Below are positions 10,615 through 19,521 of a stretch of DNA of 64,000 nt, piece by piece. Made by a program: the position numbers and the translations under genes. The notes under the pieces were generated by a model. The model made no database searches, had not been told where the DNA came from, and saw only the letters and a list, made by a program, of their open reading frames with translations. This DNA comes from Robbsia betulipollinis. Lineage in GTDB: Bacteria; Pseudomonadota; Gammaproteobacteria; Burkholderiales; Burkholderiaceae. Position 1 is the stretch's first letter. Each line of letters opens with the position of its first letter. The DNA lies in NCBI RefSeq assembly GCF_026624755.1, contig NZ_JAPMXC010000005.1, positions 161,895 to 225,894 on the forward strand. Reading direction: 5' to 3'.

Positions 10615-12570
10615 TCAGGACTTCAGGCCGCGCGACTTCGCTTCCAGCGTTTCCCAGCGCTCCAGCGCGGCGAACAGCGCGTCGTCGATTTCGGCGAAGC
10701 GATCGGTCAGGCGGGTGCCCTCGGCGGGATCGTTGACGAAGACGCTGCCTTCCTCGATGCACCCGGACAGGTGCTTCTGCTCGGTTTCGAGTTCGGCGAT
10801 CTCCGCGGGCAGCGTTTCCAGTTCGCGCTGCTCCTTGAAGGACAGCTTGACCGGGCGTGCGGCCGCGGCGCCCGCCGCCGCACCGGATGTGGCCGCCGCG
10901 CCGCTCGCTGGCGTACTTGCCGCCTTGGGCGCCGGTGCCGAAGGCTGCTCGCTGCCGGCCAGCTGGGCCGCGCGCGCGGACTGGATGCGCCAGTCGGAAA
11001 AGCCCCCGACGTATTCGCGCCAGCGGCCCTCGCCTTCGAAGGCGATCACCGAGGTGACGACATTGTCGAGGAAAATGCGGTCATGGCTCACCAGCAGGAC
11101 GGTGCCCGCATAGTCGGTCAGCAGTTCCTCGAGCAGTTCGAGCGTCGGGATGTCCAGATCGTTGGTCGGCTCGTCGAGCACCAGCACGTTCGACGGCCGC
11201 GCGAACAGACGCGCGAGCAGCAGCCGGTTGCGCTCGCCACCCGAGAGCGATTTCACCGGCGAGCGCGCGCGCTCCGGCGAGAACAGAAAGTCGCCGAGAT
11301 AGCTCATCACGTGCTTGCGCGCGCCATTGATCTCCACCCAGTCCGAACCCGGCGCGATCGTATCGGCCAGGCTGCTTTCCGGATTCAGTTGCGCGCGCAT
11401 CTGGTCGAAATACGCGACCTCGATATTGGTGCCCGTGCGCAGGCTGCCCGAAGCCGGCTGGATCTCGCCCAGCATCAGCTTGATCAGCGTCGTCTTGCCC
11501 GCGCCGTTGGGCCCGATCAGCCCGATCTTGTCGCCGCGCATCACCGTGCACGACAGCTTCTCGATCAGCGTGCGCCCGCCGTAGGTCATCGTCACATCGG
11601 TCAGTTCCGAGACGATCTTGCCGGAGCGGTCCGCGTGGCTCACGTCGAGTTTCACGTTCGACTGGACGTTGCGCCGCTCGGCGCGCTCGCCGCGCATCGA
11701 TTCGAGCCGCGCGATCCGCCCGACGCTGCGCGTGCGCCGCGCCTCCACGCCCTTGCGGATCCAGACCTCCTCCTGCGCCAGGAGCTTGTCGAATTTCGCG
11801 TTCTCGACGCGCTCCGTTTCCAGTTGCTGTTCCTTGCGCTCCTGGTAGGCGACGAAATTGCCCGGGTAGGACAGCAGGCGGCCGCGGTCGAGTTCGATGA
11901 TGCGCGTGGCCACCCGGTCCAGAAAGGCCCGGTCGTGCGTGATGAACAGCAGGCTGGTGCGCAGCGAGATCAGCAGCGTCTCGAGCCAGCGGATCGCGTC
12001 GAAGTCCAGGTGATTGGTGGGTTCGTCGAGCAGCAGCAGATCCGGCGCGCTGACCAGCGCGCGCGCGATCGCCACCCGCTTGCGCATGCCGCCGGACAGG
12101 TCCTCGACGCGCAGCGTGTGGTCCAGCGTCAACTGCTCGAGCGTCGTCTCCACGCGATGGCGCCACTGCCACGCATCCTGGGCATCGAGCGCCGCCTGCA
12201 GCGTGGTCAGGCGCTCCATCAGCGCATCGGTGTCCGCCGCTTCGCCGAGCTGCATCGACACCTCGTCGTATTCGGCGAGCAGGCGGATCGAATCGCCGAG
12301 GCCGGACGCCACCGCGTCGAACACGGTTTCGCCGGGCGTGAACACAGGTTCCTGCTCGACGAAGACCATGCGCAGGTTCTGCTGCCGGGACACCAGACCG
12401 TCGTCGGCCTGCGCGAGGCCGGCGACGATTTTCAACAGGGACGACTTACCGGCGCCGTTGCGACCGATCAGACCGACGCGCTCGCCCGTCTCGATCGAAA
12501 AATCGGCATGATCAAGCAAGGCGACATGGCCGAAGGCCAGTTGTGCACCGGTGATGGAATACATCGACAT
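10615..12570 (-). CDS. uup: ABC-F family ATPase (Uup)
   Basis: The 651-residue soluble protein has two ABC ATPase domains and no membrane segment. Domain 1 has Walker A 'GRNGAGKSS' (36-44), signature 'LSGGMRKRV' and Walker B 'LLLLDEPTNHLD'. Domain 2 has 'GPNGAGKTT', 'LSGGERNRLLLARLF' and 'VLVLDEPTNDLD'. An ABC-F interdomain linker joins them, and the C-terminal coiled coil (about 570-651, 'KLSFKEQRELETLPAEIAELETEQ') is the DNA-binding extension that marks Uup among ABC-F proteins. An alanine-rich spacer (about 530-570) precedes the coiled coil. Uup acts on ribosomes and DNA and limits precise transposon excision. I chose ATG 12570 (MSMYSITGAQ), with ATG 12564 also possible. A minus-strand TACAAT box at 12599-12604 may be the -10 element. 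Confidence 0.93.
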   Translation of the reverse strand: MSMYSITGAQLAFGHVALLDHADFSIETGERVGLIGRNGAGKSSLLKIVAGLAQADDGLVSRQQNLRMVFVEQEPVFTPGETVFDAVASGLGDSIRLLAEYDEVSMQLGEAADTDALMERLTTLQAALDAQDAWQWRHRVETTLEQLTLDHTLRVEDLSGGMRKRVAIARALVSAPDLLLLDEPTNHLDFDAIRWLETLLISLRTSLLFITHDRAFLDRVATRIIELDRGRLLSYPGNFVAYQERKEQQLETERVENAKFDKLLAQEEVWIRKGVEARRTRSVGRIARLESMRGERAERRNVQSNVKLDVSHADRSGKIVSELTDVTMTYGGRTLIEKLSCTVMRGDKIGLIGPNGAGKTTLIKLMLGEIQPASGSLRTGTNIEVAYFDQMRAQLNPESSLADTIAPGSDWVEINGARKHVMSYLGDFLFSPERARSPVKSLSGGERNRLLLARLFARPSNVLVLDEPTNDLDIPTLELLEELLTDYAGTVLLVSHDRIFLDNVVTSVIAFEGEGRWREYVGGFSDWRIQSARAAQLAGSEQPSAPAPKAASTPASGAAATSGAAAGAAAARPVKLSFKEQRELETLPAEIAELETEQKHLSGCIEEGSVFVNDPAEGTRLTDRFAEIDDALFAALERWETLEAKSRGLKS

Positions 12571-12837
12571 GGTCGTGACAAAGCTCGGGAAAATACGCAT
12601 TGTACCGGGCGGCGGGCCACGGCGATGCCTGTATGGTGGCAACCTGTCTTTCGGCCTGGCCCGGATGCGGCGTGGCGCGCGTCGGCGCGGCGGGAAAAAC
12701 CGGGGGAGCGGGCACGCGGACGGCGCCTCCTGGCGGGAGCGCCCGGAAAAAATCGGCTAAGATCGCGGCTGAACCGGTGGGTCGTCTCGTGCGGGCCAGG
12801 CCGCCGGCCCGTCTTTTACCTGAAAAACCGTGGTGCA

Positions 12838-13020
12838 ATGAGCGACATCATCGAGTACAGAAGCTGGGTCTGCCTGATTTGCGGCTGGATTTACAACGAG
12901 GAAGAAGGTCTGCCGGAAGAAGGCATCGCGCCGGGCACGCGTTTCGAGGACATCCCGGAAGACTGGCGCTGCCCCCTGTGCGACGTCGGCAAGGGGGATT
13001 TCGCCGCGGTGGAATTCTGA
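12838..13020 (+). CDS. Rubredoxin
   Basis: This 60-residue protein binds a single iron through four cysteines: C12 and C15 in 'WVCLICGWIY' and C45 and C48 in 'WRCPLCDVGKGDF'. The acidic middle ('NEEEGLPEEGIAPGTRFEDIPEDW') is the family signature. Rubredoxins carry electrons in the cytoplasm, for example to alkane hydroxylases or in peroxide defence. ATG 12838 (MSDIIEYRS) is the clear start even though the same frame stays open for more than 2.5 kb upstream; that upstream stretch is the antisense shadow of uup and the parE leader. A TAAGAT box at 12758-12763 may be its -10. No partner enzyme is encoded next to it, so its electron acceptor is unknown. Confidence 0.95.
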   Translation: MSDIIEYRSWVCLICGWIYNEEEGLPEEGIAPGTRFEDIPEDWRCPLCDVGKGDFAAVEF

Positions 13021-13043
13021 GAGATCCACACCGCGCGGCTGGC

Positions 13044-13172
13044 TTACCCCTGCTTGCGTTGCAGCGACCCGACCGCGCGCCTGAGACGCAGCCCGCGCCA
13101 CGCGTCGTGACACCCCGTGATCAATGCAATACCCATCACCGCCACGCCACCTGCCAGAAATTCGACGCCCAT
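13044..13172 (-). CDS. Putative small single-pass membrane protein (42 aa)
   Basis: A short frame starts at ATG 13172 behind a well-placed GGAGG on the minus strand and encodes 42 residues. The first half ('MGVEFLAGGVAVMGIALI') is a likely membrane helix. The tail ('RGLRLRRAVGSLQRK') is strongly basic, as in small inner-membrane proteins whose C-terminus stays in the cytoplasm. It lies convergent to the rubredoxin gene. I do not recognise a family. The ribosome site and amphipathic layout argue for a real gene, but its length makes chance possible. Confidence 0.42.
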   Translation of the reverse strand: MGVEFLAGGVAVMGIALITGCHDAWRGLRLRRAVGSLQRKQG

Positions 13173-13378
13173 AGCCGCCTCCGCCCCAACCGTTGATTGA
13201 TCGCTGCCCGTGACACCAACATTACCGTAAAAAAAATACCGTGCGGAGTGTACCGGGCAGTAAAAGTGCCTGATTTCGTTGCGTATTGCGGCTTCGACGC
13301 AACAAAGATACAGGCGCCAGGTGATCGAAAGGGGGGTTCGGTCATAAATACCGGCAGCTGACGTCGCGGATCGCCCAA

Positions 13379-13413
13379 TAAAAAAACCCCGTGGCACAAG
13401 GCTGTACGGGGTT
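13379..13413 (-). terminator. Rho-independent terminator after tRNA-Arg
   Basis: Read on the minus strand, the stem ACCCCGT/ACGGGGT (13406-13412 with 13386-13392) is followed by a run of seven T residues. It lies about 37 bp downstream of the tRNA-Arg gene, so it ends that transcript. Confidence 0.85.
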
Positions 13414-13449
13414 CCAATGGTGAAACGCTGCTGCTATCGGGGCACTTCA

Positions 13450-13524
13450 TGGTCCCCCCGACAGGAATCGAACCTGTATCTAGCGCTTAGGAGGCACTTG
13501 TTCTATCCGTTGAACTACGGGGAG
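13450..13524 (-). tRNA. tRNA-Arg (anticodon CCT)
   Basis: The minus strand folds into a full cloverleaf: acceptor CTCCCCG/CGGGGGG, D stem GTTC/GAAC, anticodon stem AGTGC/GCGCT with loop CTCCTAA (anticodon CCT), T stem ACAGG/CCTGT with loop TTCGATT, discriminator A and an encoded CCA. It reads AGG codons, which are rare in a genome of this composition. A terminator follows downstream. Confidence 0.96.
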
Positions 13525-13886
13525 CGGACCGGTGTGACGTCATTTCGCTGCTGTCGCGACAGCGGGACCCTTGCCGGAACTGCCCGGCGCGGGTCCTGCC
13601 GTCGCGAATCGAGAGTATAGCAAAGACCGCGCTGCCCGGATGGCATTGTCGGGCCCCGACGCACATGCCGCACGCAGGCATTGTCGGTACCGTCGCGTAC
13701 ATCGGGCGCGAACGTCGGCAGACACCGTTGCGCGCACCCCGCGCGAATCGACGCACCGACAACCGATTCGCGAATTTCTCTTAGAATGACGCACTTTCTT
13801 CAGGATTCCATGGGAACGCCTGACCACCGTCGCAGCACGGGCACGGCGGCCTTCATTTCGTGCGCAACATAATAGGTGTTTTCGTA
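13525..13886. other. Intergenic region between tRNA-Arg and the phospholipase D gene
   Basis: I see no gene here. A TAGAAT box on the plus strand at 13782-13787, about 100 bp before the next start codon, may be the -10 element of the phospholipase D-like gene; its -35 is weak. The tRNA-Arg promoter should lie within the first 60 bp on the minus strand, but I cannot point to clear boxes. Confidence 0.5.
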
Positions 13887-15551
13887 ATGCCGTATGAGTC
13901 TGTGTCTGTCGCAGGTCAGGAACAACCCCGCACCACCTCCCCCTTCATTGCAATCCGCACGCTGGCCCTGGCGTTCGGCGCGGCCGCACTGCTCGCGCTG
14001 GTCGGTTGCGCGACGACGCGCCCCGCGGCCTCCAGCTTCGTGCGCGATCCTTCGCACGCCATCGCGCCCGATACGCCGGGACCGCTCGCCAGTTCCTTCG
14101 CCGCGCCGCGCGCCGCGCACCCGGGCGAGTCGGGCTTCCGCCTGCTGGTGAAAGGATCGGAAGCGCTCAGCGCGCGTATCGCGCTGGCGCGTTCGGCCAG
14201 CAAGACGCTCGATATCCAGTACTACATCGCCGAGGAAGACAATACCGGCAAGCTGCTGCTCGAGGCGGCGCTGCGCGCGGCGCAGCGCGGCGTGCGCGTG
14301 CGCATGCTCCTCGACGACATGAATTTCAAGGACATCGACTCGACGATGGCGACGATGAACTCGACGCCGAACATCGAGATCCGGGTCTTCAACCCCTTCG
14401 TCACGCATAACGAAACCGGCCTGCGACGCATGGCGAACGTGGTCACGCACCTCGATTCGCTGACGCGGCGCATGCACAACAAGGCGATGATCGCGGACAA
14501 TCAGGCCGCCATCACGGGCGGGCGCAACGTCGGCGACGAGTACTTCGATGCCAGCCCGACGCTCTCCTTCCGCGATATCGATATTCTCTCGGTCGGCCCG
14601 ATCGTGCCGAAGATTTCCGACAGTTTCGACGTGTTCTGGAACAGCGAGGAGGCCTATCCGCTCAAGGCGCTGAACAATCAGCGCTTCGATCCCGCCGATA
14701 TCGCCAGCGTGCGCGCGAAACTGCACGCCCACTGGGACGAGATGTCGGCGGTGACCGGCGGTCCGAACCTGGACGAGCCGCCGCTGGCGCGTCAGATCCG
14801 CACCGGCGAGATGGGTCTGACCTGGGCCCAGGCGTCCTTCTATTCGGATACGCCGCGCAAGATCGTCGCGCCCACGGACGACTACGTGAGTCCGCCGGTC
14901 GAGCGGCTGAAGGAATTGTCGACGCAGGCGAAGACGGAACTGCTGATCATCTCGCCCTACTTCGTGCCGCACAAGACAGGGATCGATGCGCTGGGCGACA
15001 TGGTGGGACGCGGCATGCGCGTGGCCGTGCTGACGAACTCGCTGGCGGCCACCGACGCGCCGGCGGTCCAGGCAGGCTATGCGCCGGCCCGGGTGCCGCT
15101 GCTCGAGAAGGGCGTCGAGCTGTACGAATTCAAACCCGTGCACGGCCGGCCGAAAGCCAGCATGACCGGCTCGAAATCGCGTGCGAGTCTGCATGCCAAG
15201 GCCTATGTCCTGGACCGGCAGATTCTGTTGATCGGCTCGATGAACCTGGACCCGCGCTCGGCGGGGTTGAACACCGAAATGGCGATCGAGGTACAAAGCC
15301 CCGTGCTGGCCCAGCAGGTCGTCAAGCTGTTCGACGAAGCGACATCGCTCGACGAGAGCTTTCAGGTGACGCTGGCCGACAAGGCGACGCTGGCCGCGAT
15401 GAGCGCCGCGGGCAAGGCGACCTCGTCGCTGGTCTGGACGACACTGGAAGACGGCAGGACGATGCGCTACAACTTCGACCCGGGCGCCGGCCTGTGGCGC
15501 AATCTGCTGACTGGCGTATTCTTCGTGCTGCCGGTGAAGAACCAGCTTTGA
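13887..15551 (+). CDS. Phospholipase D / cardiolipin synthase-like lipoprotein
   Basis: The product is about 554 residues with two HKD catalytic motifs: H197-x-K199-x4-D204 ('HNKAMIADNQAAITGGRN') and H436-x-K438-x4-D443 ('HAKAYVLDRQILLIGSMN'). The N-terminus has a signal sequence ending in a lipobox ('LLALVGCATT'), so it is probably an envelope lipoprotein. This architecture matches the ClsC/YmdC-like phospholipase D family in Burkholderia, which transfers phosphatidyl groups to make cardiolipin or hydrolyses phospholipids. I chose ATG 13887 (MPYESVSVAG); an in-frame GTG at 13860 would lengthen the region before the signal helix. The gene stands alone between tRNA-Arg and fumC. Confidence 0.9.
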   Translation: MPYESVSVAGQEQPRTTSPFIAIRTLALAFGAAALLALVGCATTRPAASSFVRDPSHAIAPDTPGPLASSFAAPRAAHPGESGFRLLVKGSEALSARIALARSASKTLDIQYYIAEEDNTGKLLLEAALRAAQRGVRVRMLLDDMNFKDIDSTMATMNSTPNIEIRVFNPFVTHNETGLRRMANVVTHLDSLTRRMHNKAMIADNQAAITGGRNVGDEYFDASPTLSFRDIDILSVGPIVPKISDSFDVFWNSEEAYPLKALNNQRFDPADIASVRAKLHAHWDEMSAVTGGPNLDEPPLARQIRTGEMGLTWAQASFYSDTPRKIVAPTDDYVSPPVERLKELSTQAKTELLIISPYFVPHKTGIDALGDMVGRGMRVAVLTNSLAATDAPAVQAGYAPARVPLLEKGVELYEFKPVHGRPKASMTGSKSRASLHAKAYVLDRQILLIGSMNLDPRSAGLNTEMAIEVQSPVLAQQVVKLFDEATSLDESFQVTLADKATLAAMSAAGKATSSLVWTTLEDGRTMRYNFDPGAGLWRNLLTGVFFVLPVKNQL

Positions 15552-15598
15552 TGCATGGCGTGATCGTCACGCGCGATTGTCCGCTACCCTATCTAAAC

Positions 15599-15627
15599 GG
15601 CACGGCGCCGGCCCCCGGCGCCGTGCC
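15599..15627. other. Perfect 11-bp inverted repeat before fumC
   Basis: GGCACGGCGCC (15599-15609) pairs perfectly with GGCGCCGTGCC (15617-15627) across a 7-nt loop. There is no T-run after it, so it is a weak candidate for an intrinsic terminator of the preceding gene. It could equally be a leader hairpin of fumC, as it ends only 10 bases before the fumC ribosome site. Confidence 0.7.
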
Positions 15628-15649
15628 CCTCTGACTGAAGGAGCCTCTC

Positions 15650-17059
15650 ATGACCGACCACACTCCATCCGACGTTCGTCTCGAACGCGACACATTCGGC
15701 GAAATCGCCGTGCCGTCCGCCAAGCTATGGGGCGCACAGACCCAGCGCTCGCTGCAGAATTTCAAGATTTCGTCGGAAAAGCAGTCGCCCGAACTGATCC
15801 GCGCGCTGGCGATCGTCAAGCGGGCCGCCGCCGCCGTCAACACGGCGCTCGGCGTGCTCCCCGCGGACCGCGCCCAGGCCATCATCGCCGCGGCCGACGA
15901 GGTGATCGCGGGCCGGCACCCGGACGAGTTCCCGCTGGCGGTCTGGCAGACCGGTTCCGGCACGCAGTCGAACATGAACCTGAACGAGGTCATCGCCAAC
16001 CGCGCCAGCGAGCTGATGGGCGGCGAGCGCGGCGAAGGCCGCAAGGTGCACCCGAACGACGACGTCAACCGCGGCCAGTCGTCCAACGACGTGTTCCCGA
16101 CCGCGATGCACGTGGCCGCAGCCGATGCGATCGTGCATCACCTGCTGCCGGCGCTGAAGACCCTGCGCGATACGCTGCAGGGCAAGGCCGAGGCGTTCCG
16201 CGATATCGTCAAGATCGGCCGCACGCATCTGCAGGACGCCACGCCGCTCACGCTCGGCCAGGAATTCTCGGGCTATGTGGCGCAGTTGAACCAGGGCATC
16301 CGGCACGTCGAAGCGGCGTTGCCGCATCTGTACGAACTGGCGCTCGGCGGCACCGCCGTGGGCACGGGCCTGAATGCGCACCCCGAGTTCGCCGACAAGG
16401 TCGCCGCGGAGATCGCGCGCCTGAGCGGCCTGCCCTACGTCAGCGCGCCGAACAAGTTCGAGGTGATGGCCGCGGCGGACGCGCTGGTCCACGCGCACGG
16501 CGCGCTGAAAACCATCGCCGCCAGCCTGATGAAGATCACCAACGACGTGCGCTGGCTCGCCAGCGGCCCGCGCTGCGGCCTGGGCGAACTGTCGATTCCG
16601 GAAAACGAACCGGGCAGCTCGATCATGCCGGGCAAGGTCAATCCGACGCAGTCCGAGGCGGTGACGATGTTGTGCTGCCAGGTGTTCGGCAACGACGTCG
16701 CGGTCAATTTCGGCGGTGCGAGCGGCAATTTCGAACTCAACGTCTTCCGGCCGATGATCGTGCACAATGTGCTGCAATCGGTGCGTCTGCTGGCCGATGG
16801 CGCGCTCAGTTTCAACGACAATTGCGCGGTGGGCATCGAGCCGAACCGCGAGCGGATCACGTCGCTGATGAACGAGTCGCTGATGCTGGTGACGGCGCTC
16901 AACCCCCACATCGGCTACGACAAGGCCGCGCAGATCGCGAAGAAGGCGCACAAGGACGGCACCACGCTCAAGCAGGCGGCACTCGCGCTCGGGCATGTGA
17001 CCGAGCAGCAGTTCGATGAATGGGTCAAGCCGGAAGACATGGTCGGCAATCAGGCCTGA
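15650..17059 (+). CDS. fumC: Fumarate hydratase class II
   Basis: The 469-residue product is the iron-independent fumarase that interconverts fumarate and malate in the citric acid cycle. The superfamily signature '[13 protein letters not shown]' (around K329) and the substrate-binding motifs '[13 protein letters not shown]', '[14 protein letters not shown]' and '[13 protein letters not shown]' are all present. The length matches the family. An AAGGAG ribosome site at 15638-15643 supports ATG 15650. It is monocistronic by layout: a strong hairpin lies before it and another follows its stop codon. Confidence 0.97.
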   Translation: MTDHTPSDVRLERDTFGEIAVPSAKLWGAQTQRSLQNFKISSEKQSPELIRALAIVKRAAAAVNTALGVLPADRAQAIIAAADEVIAGRHPDEFPLAVWQTGSGTQSNMNLNEVIANRASELMGGERGEGRKVHPNDDVNRGQSSNDVFPTAMHVAAADAIVHHLLPALKTLRDTLQGKAEAFRDIVKIGRTHLQDATPLTLGQEFSGYVAQLNQGIRHVEAALPHLYELALGGTAVGTGLNAHPEFADKVAAEIARLSGLPYVSAPNKFEVMAAADALVHAHGALKTIAASLMKITNDVRWLASGPRCGLGELSIPENEPGSSIMPGKVNPTQSEAVTMLCCQVFGNDVAVNFGGASGNFELNVFRPMIVHNVLQSVRLLADGALSFNDNCAVGIEPNRERITSLMNESLMLVTALNPHIGYDKAAQIAKKAHKDGTTLKQAALALGHVTEQQFDEWVKPEDMVGNQA

Positions 17060-17066
17060 GGCCTGA

Positions 17067-17110
17067 GGCGGGTCGCACGCGGCATGCCGTGCTGCCGTGT
17101 GCGAGCCGCC
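17067..17110. terminator. Long hairpin between convergent fumC and a lipoprotein gene
   Basis: Arms of 12 bp (17073-17084 with 17093-17104, one G-T pair) sit inside an outer GGCGG/CCGCC pairing. The position between two converging stop codons suggests a bidirectional transcription stop, although no T-run follows on either strand. Confidence 0.5.
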
Positions 17111-17117
17111 AGCGACG

Positions 17118-17666
17118 TCAAAAGCAGCTTTGCAGGGCCCGGCGCCGCAGGTCCTCGTCCGGGTCGCTGACGAAGCTGCGCACGAAATAGTCGGCATGGG
17201 TCACGCCCGCCGCCGGATAGATCTCGACATAGGCGCGCGCGAGCGGATCGCGCGCCGTCTTCACGTCGACGATCAGCCCGCGCCAGCCCGGGTGCAGCGT
17301 GACCTTGCCCGGCGCGAATACCGACAGCCGCGCCCAGCGCTCGCCGATGCAACGCGACAGATCGTCGACCGCCGCGAGGCTGGTGAAGCGCGCGACCGGC
17401 AGCACGTCGAGCGGGTCGGCGTCGCGCGGGCGCGCATCCGTGACCAGACCGTCGTGCCGCGCGTCATTCCGCCCCGCGTCGTCGAACCTCGGCCCGGGCG
17501 TGCGCGTGCCGACGGGCCCCGCACAGGCAGCCAGCAGCACGATGCCCGCCACGCCCGCGACGCTCCGGCACCAGACGCGCCCGCATCGGGGCCAGGTCCT
17601 TCTTCGCACCCCGTCCCGGAGCACCCCGCCGCCACGCCCCTCCCACCGGCCCGAAGCGCCTCGCAT
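17118..17666 (-). CDS. Conserved-type lipoprotein of unknown function
   Basis: The 182-residue product has a hydrophobic segment ending in a lipobox ('SVAGVAGIVLLAACAG', cysteine at about residue 48), so it is probably lipid-anchored. The mature C-terminal half is ordered, with 'ARFTSLAAVDDLSRCIGERWARLSVFAPGKVTLHPGWRGLIVDV', then 'ARAYVEIYPAAGVTHADYFVRSF', and it ends in Cys-Phe. C103 and C181 could form a disulfide. I recognise no named family. The start is uncertain: ATG 17666 follows the stop of the upstream small lipoprotein gene by three bases, which suggests coupling, but it leaves an unusually long arginine-rich region before the signal helix; a GTG nearer the helix is possible. Confidence 0.65.
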   Translation of the reverse strand: MRGASGRWEGRGGGVLRDGVRRRTWPRCGRVWCRSVAGVAGIVLLAACAGPVGTRTPGPRFDDAGRNDARHDGLVTDARPRDADPLDVLPVARFTSLAAVDDLSRCIGERWARLSVFAPGKVTLHPGWRGLIVDVKTARDPLARAYVEIYPAAGVTHADYFVRSFVSDPDEDLRRRALQSCF

Positions 17667-17669
17667 CGC

Positions 17670-17828
17670 TCAGTTATGCACCGCTACGCCCGTATCGATC
17701 GTGCCGTACATCGTCATGCTGCTCGTCGACCCGGCAGCGGATCGGCCATCGCCGCCCGCGCAGGCAGCGGTGAGCAGGGTAGAGGTCAACAGCGTCAGCA
17801 GCGTCAGCAGGTTCGGGAATCGTTTCAC
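17670..17828 (-). CDS. Small putative lipoprotein with a porin-like C-terminal motif
   Basis: From GTG 17828 the frame encodes 52 residues: a basic start (VKRF), a hydrophobic helix ('LLTLLTLLTSTLLTAACAGG') with a lipobox cysteine, and a short mature part ending 'SSMTMYGTIDTGVAVHN'. A TTG start at 17852 is also open. The final segment closely resembles the first beta-strand of Burkholderia general porins, which begin with SSVTLYGxIDxG. No porin barrel follows in any frame, so this is either a small lipoprotein using the motif or the relic of a porin gene. It lies immediately before, and is probably coupled to, the larger lipoprotein gene. Confidence 0.5.
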   Translation of the reverse strand: MKRFPNLLTLLTLLTSTLLTAACAGGDGRSAAGSTSSMTMYGTIDTGVAVHN

Positions 17829-17905
17829 GTCGTTATCCAGGAAATGCCGCAAAAGCGCTGCGGAAGGGGCCGGGTGCGACCGGTGCGGGACCGCCCCGGC
17901 GCGGT

Positions 17906-18742
17906 TCAGATCGCGATCGGCGCGGCGATCGACGGATGCGGTGCGTAGTCGAGAATCTCGAAATCGTCGAAACGGTAATCGAGGATCGACGCCGGCCGGC
18001 GCCTGATCAGCAGACGCGGCAAGGCGCGCGGTTCACGGGACAGTTGCTCGCGCGCCTGTTCGACGTGATTCGCATACAGATGCGCGTCGCCGATCGAATG
18101 CACGATTTCGCCGGGTTCGAGCCCGACCTGCTGCGCCAGCATGTGCGTCAGGAAAGCGACCGACGCGCAGTTGTACGGCACGCCGAGAAACCAGTCGCCC
18201 GAACGCTGCGTCAGCATGCAGCTCAGCCGGCCGTCGGCGACGTAGAACTGATACATCACGTGGCACGGCGGCAAGGCCATGCGGCCCGCCGCCGCGTTCT
18301 CGACGGGTGAGCGCGCCTCGTCCGGCAGGTAGGAAACGTTCCAGGCGTTGATGATGTGCCGCCGGCTGAACGGCTTGTCCCGCAACGACGCGACGAGCGC
18401 GGCGATCTGATCGGTGGTGGTGCCGTCGGCGTTCCGCCAATGACGCCACTGCGCGCCGTAGACGGGACCGAGTTCGCCGTCGGGCGTCGCCCACTCGTCC
18501 CAGATCGTGACCTTGTTCTCGTGCAGGTAGCGCAGATTCGTTTCGCCGCGCAGAAACCACAGCAGCTCGTGGAGAATCGAGCGGATGTGCAGCTTCTTCG
18601 TGGTGAGCAACGGGAAACCCTGCGCCAGGTCGTGCCGGTACATCACGCCGAACAACGAACGCGTACCGGTGCCGGTCCGGTCCTCCCGGATCGTGCCCTG
18701 TTCGAGCAGGCGCCGGAGAACCGCGAGATACTGCTGATCCAT
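17906..18742 (-). CDS. thyA: Thymidylate synthase
   Basis: The 278-residue enzyme methylates dUMP to dTMP using methylenetetrahydrofolate, which yields dihydrofolate for FolA. The catalytic cysteine is C160 in '[14 protein letters not shown]'. Other signatures are the phosphate-binding '[14 protein letters not shown]', '[14 protein letters not shown]', '[14 protein letters not shown]' and the C-terminal '[11 protein letters not shown]'. ATG 18742 ([16 protein letters not shown]) is the conserved start. The gene is divergent from folA, its metabolic partner. A minus-strand TAGAAT at 18822-18827 is a good -10 candidate. Confidence 0.97.
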   Translation of the reverse strand: MDQQYLAVLRRLLEQGTIREDRTGTGTRSLFGVMYRHDLAQGFPLLTTKKLHIRSILHELLWFLRGETNLRYLHENKVTIWDEWATPDGELGPVYGAQWRHWRNADGTTTDQIAALVASLRDKPFSRRHIINAWNVSYLPDEARSPVENAAAGRMALPPCHVMYQFYVADGRLSCMLTQRSGDWFLGVPYNCASVAFLTHMLAQQVGLEPGEIVHSIGDAHLYANHVEQAREQLSREPRALPRLLIRRRPASILDYRFDDFEILDYAPHPSIAAPIAI

Positions 18743-18821
18743 TTCAGATGACCCTGGAGACGGTGAAGCGATGGGCCGCCTTTCCCGGAAGCCAACGGGC
18801 GGCGGCACGTGCGTGGCGAGT

Positions 18822-18931
18822 ATTCTACCCGCTGCGCCGGGGCCGGGGAATCCACGCGGGGCGGGCAGCGGACACGTACGGAACCCGCGCGCCGGCGACG
18901 GTCGCGCGGCATTCGGGCGGCGCGCTAGAAT
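18822..18931. promoter_or_regulatory. Divergent thyA/folA promoter region
   Basis: TAGAAT boxes occur on the minus strand at 18822-18827 (toward thyA) and on the plus strand at 18926-18931 (toward folA), each at a sensible distance from its gene. The matching -35 hexamers are poor by eye, so the calls rest mainly on the -10 boxes. Confidence 0.5.
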
Positions 18932-18966
18932 ACAGGGCATCTTGCCCTACTCCTGCGCTTCCCCGC

Positions 18967-19497
18967 ATGCCGATGACATCCGCCACCCCGCCCCGCGTTG
19001 CCCTTCCCACCCTGACCCTGATCGTCGCCCGTGCCCGCAACGGCGTGATCGGCCGCGACAACCGGTTGCCCTGGCGCCTGCCGGAGGATCTCGCCTACTT
19101 CAAGCGCACGACGCTGGGCGCGCCGGTCATCATGGGCCGCAAGACGCACGAATCGATCGGCCGGCCCCTGCCCGGGCGTCTCAATCTGGTGATAACGCGC
19201 GATACGCAGCGGCGTTTCACCGGCTGCGAAGTGGTGCACGGCCTCGAGGCGGCGTTGACGGCATGCGTTCGCGAAGCGGCGCCGGAGGCGTTTCTGATCG
19301 GAGGGTCGGAACTCTACGCGGCCGGCATGCCCCGGGCGGACCGCCTGCTAGTGACGCAGATCGACGCGGACTTCGAGGGCGACGCGTTCTTCGCCGCGCC
19401 GGACCCGGCCATTTGGCGGGAGAGCCGACGCGATTCCCACCGGGGCGGCGTGCCGGAGCCGTTCGACTTCGCCTTCGTCGAGTATTTACGCCGCTAG
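18967..19497 (+). CDS. folA: Dihydrofolate reductase
   Basis: The 176-residue enzyme reduces dihydrofolate with NADPH and is the target of trimethoprim. Signatures are '[30 protein letters not shown]' with the active-site acidic residue in 'LPEDL', '[25 protein letters not shown]' (NADPH site) and '[24 protein letters not shown]'. ATG 18967 and ATG 18973 are both possible; no clear ribosome site decides between them. It is divergent from thyA, and the two enzymes form one folate cycle. It converges with pmbA, 24 bp apart. Confidence 0.95.
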   Translation: MPMTSATPPRVALPTLTLIVARARNGVIGRDNRLPWRLPEDLAYFKRTTLGAPVIMGRKTHESIGRPLPGRLNLVITRDTQRRFTGCEVVHGLEAALTACVREAAPEAFLIGGSELYAAGMPRADRLLVTQIDADFEGDAFFAAPDPAIWRESRRDSHRGGVPEPFDFAFVEYLRR

Positions 19498-19521
19498 GCG
19501 CGCACCTCGGCGGTCCCCCCG

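Noticed and set aside
10219-12837. A very long open frame that leads into the rubredoxin gene
   Set aside because: It is antisense to uup and the parE leader, is rich in Arg and Gln and shows no domain. Only the last 60 residues, after ATG 12838, are real (rubredoxin).
17670-17852. Start of a frameshifted porin gene
   Set aside because: No porin sequence continues in any of the three frames after the porin-like motif, so a simple frameshift does not explain it.
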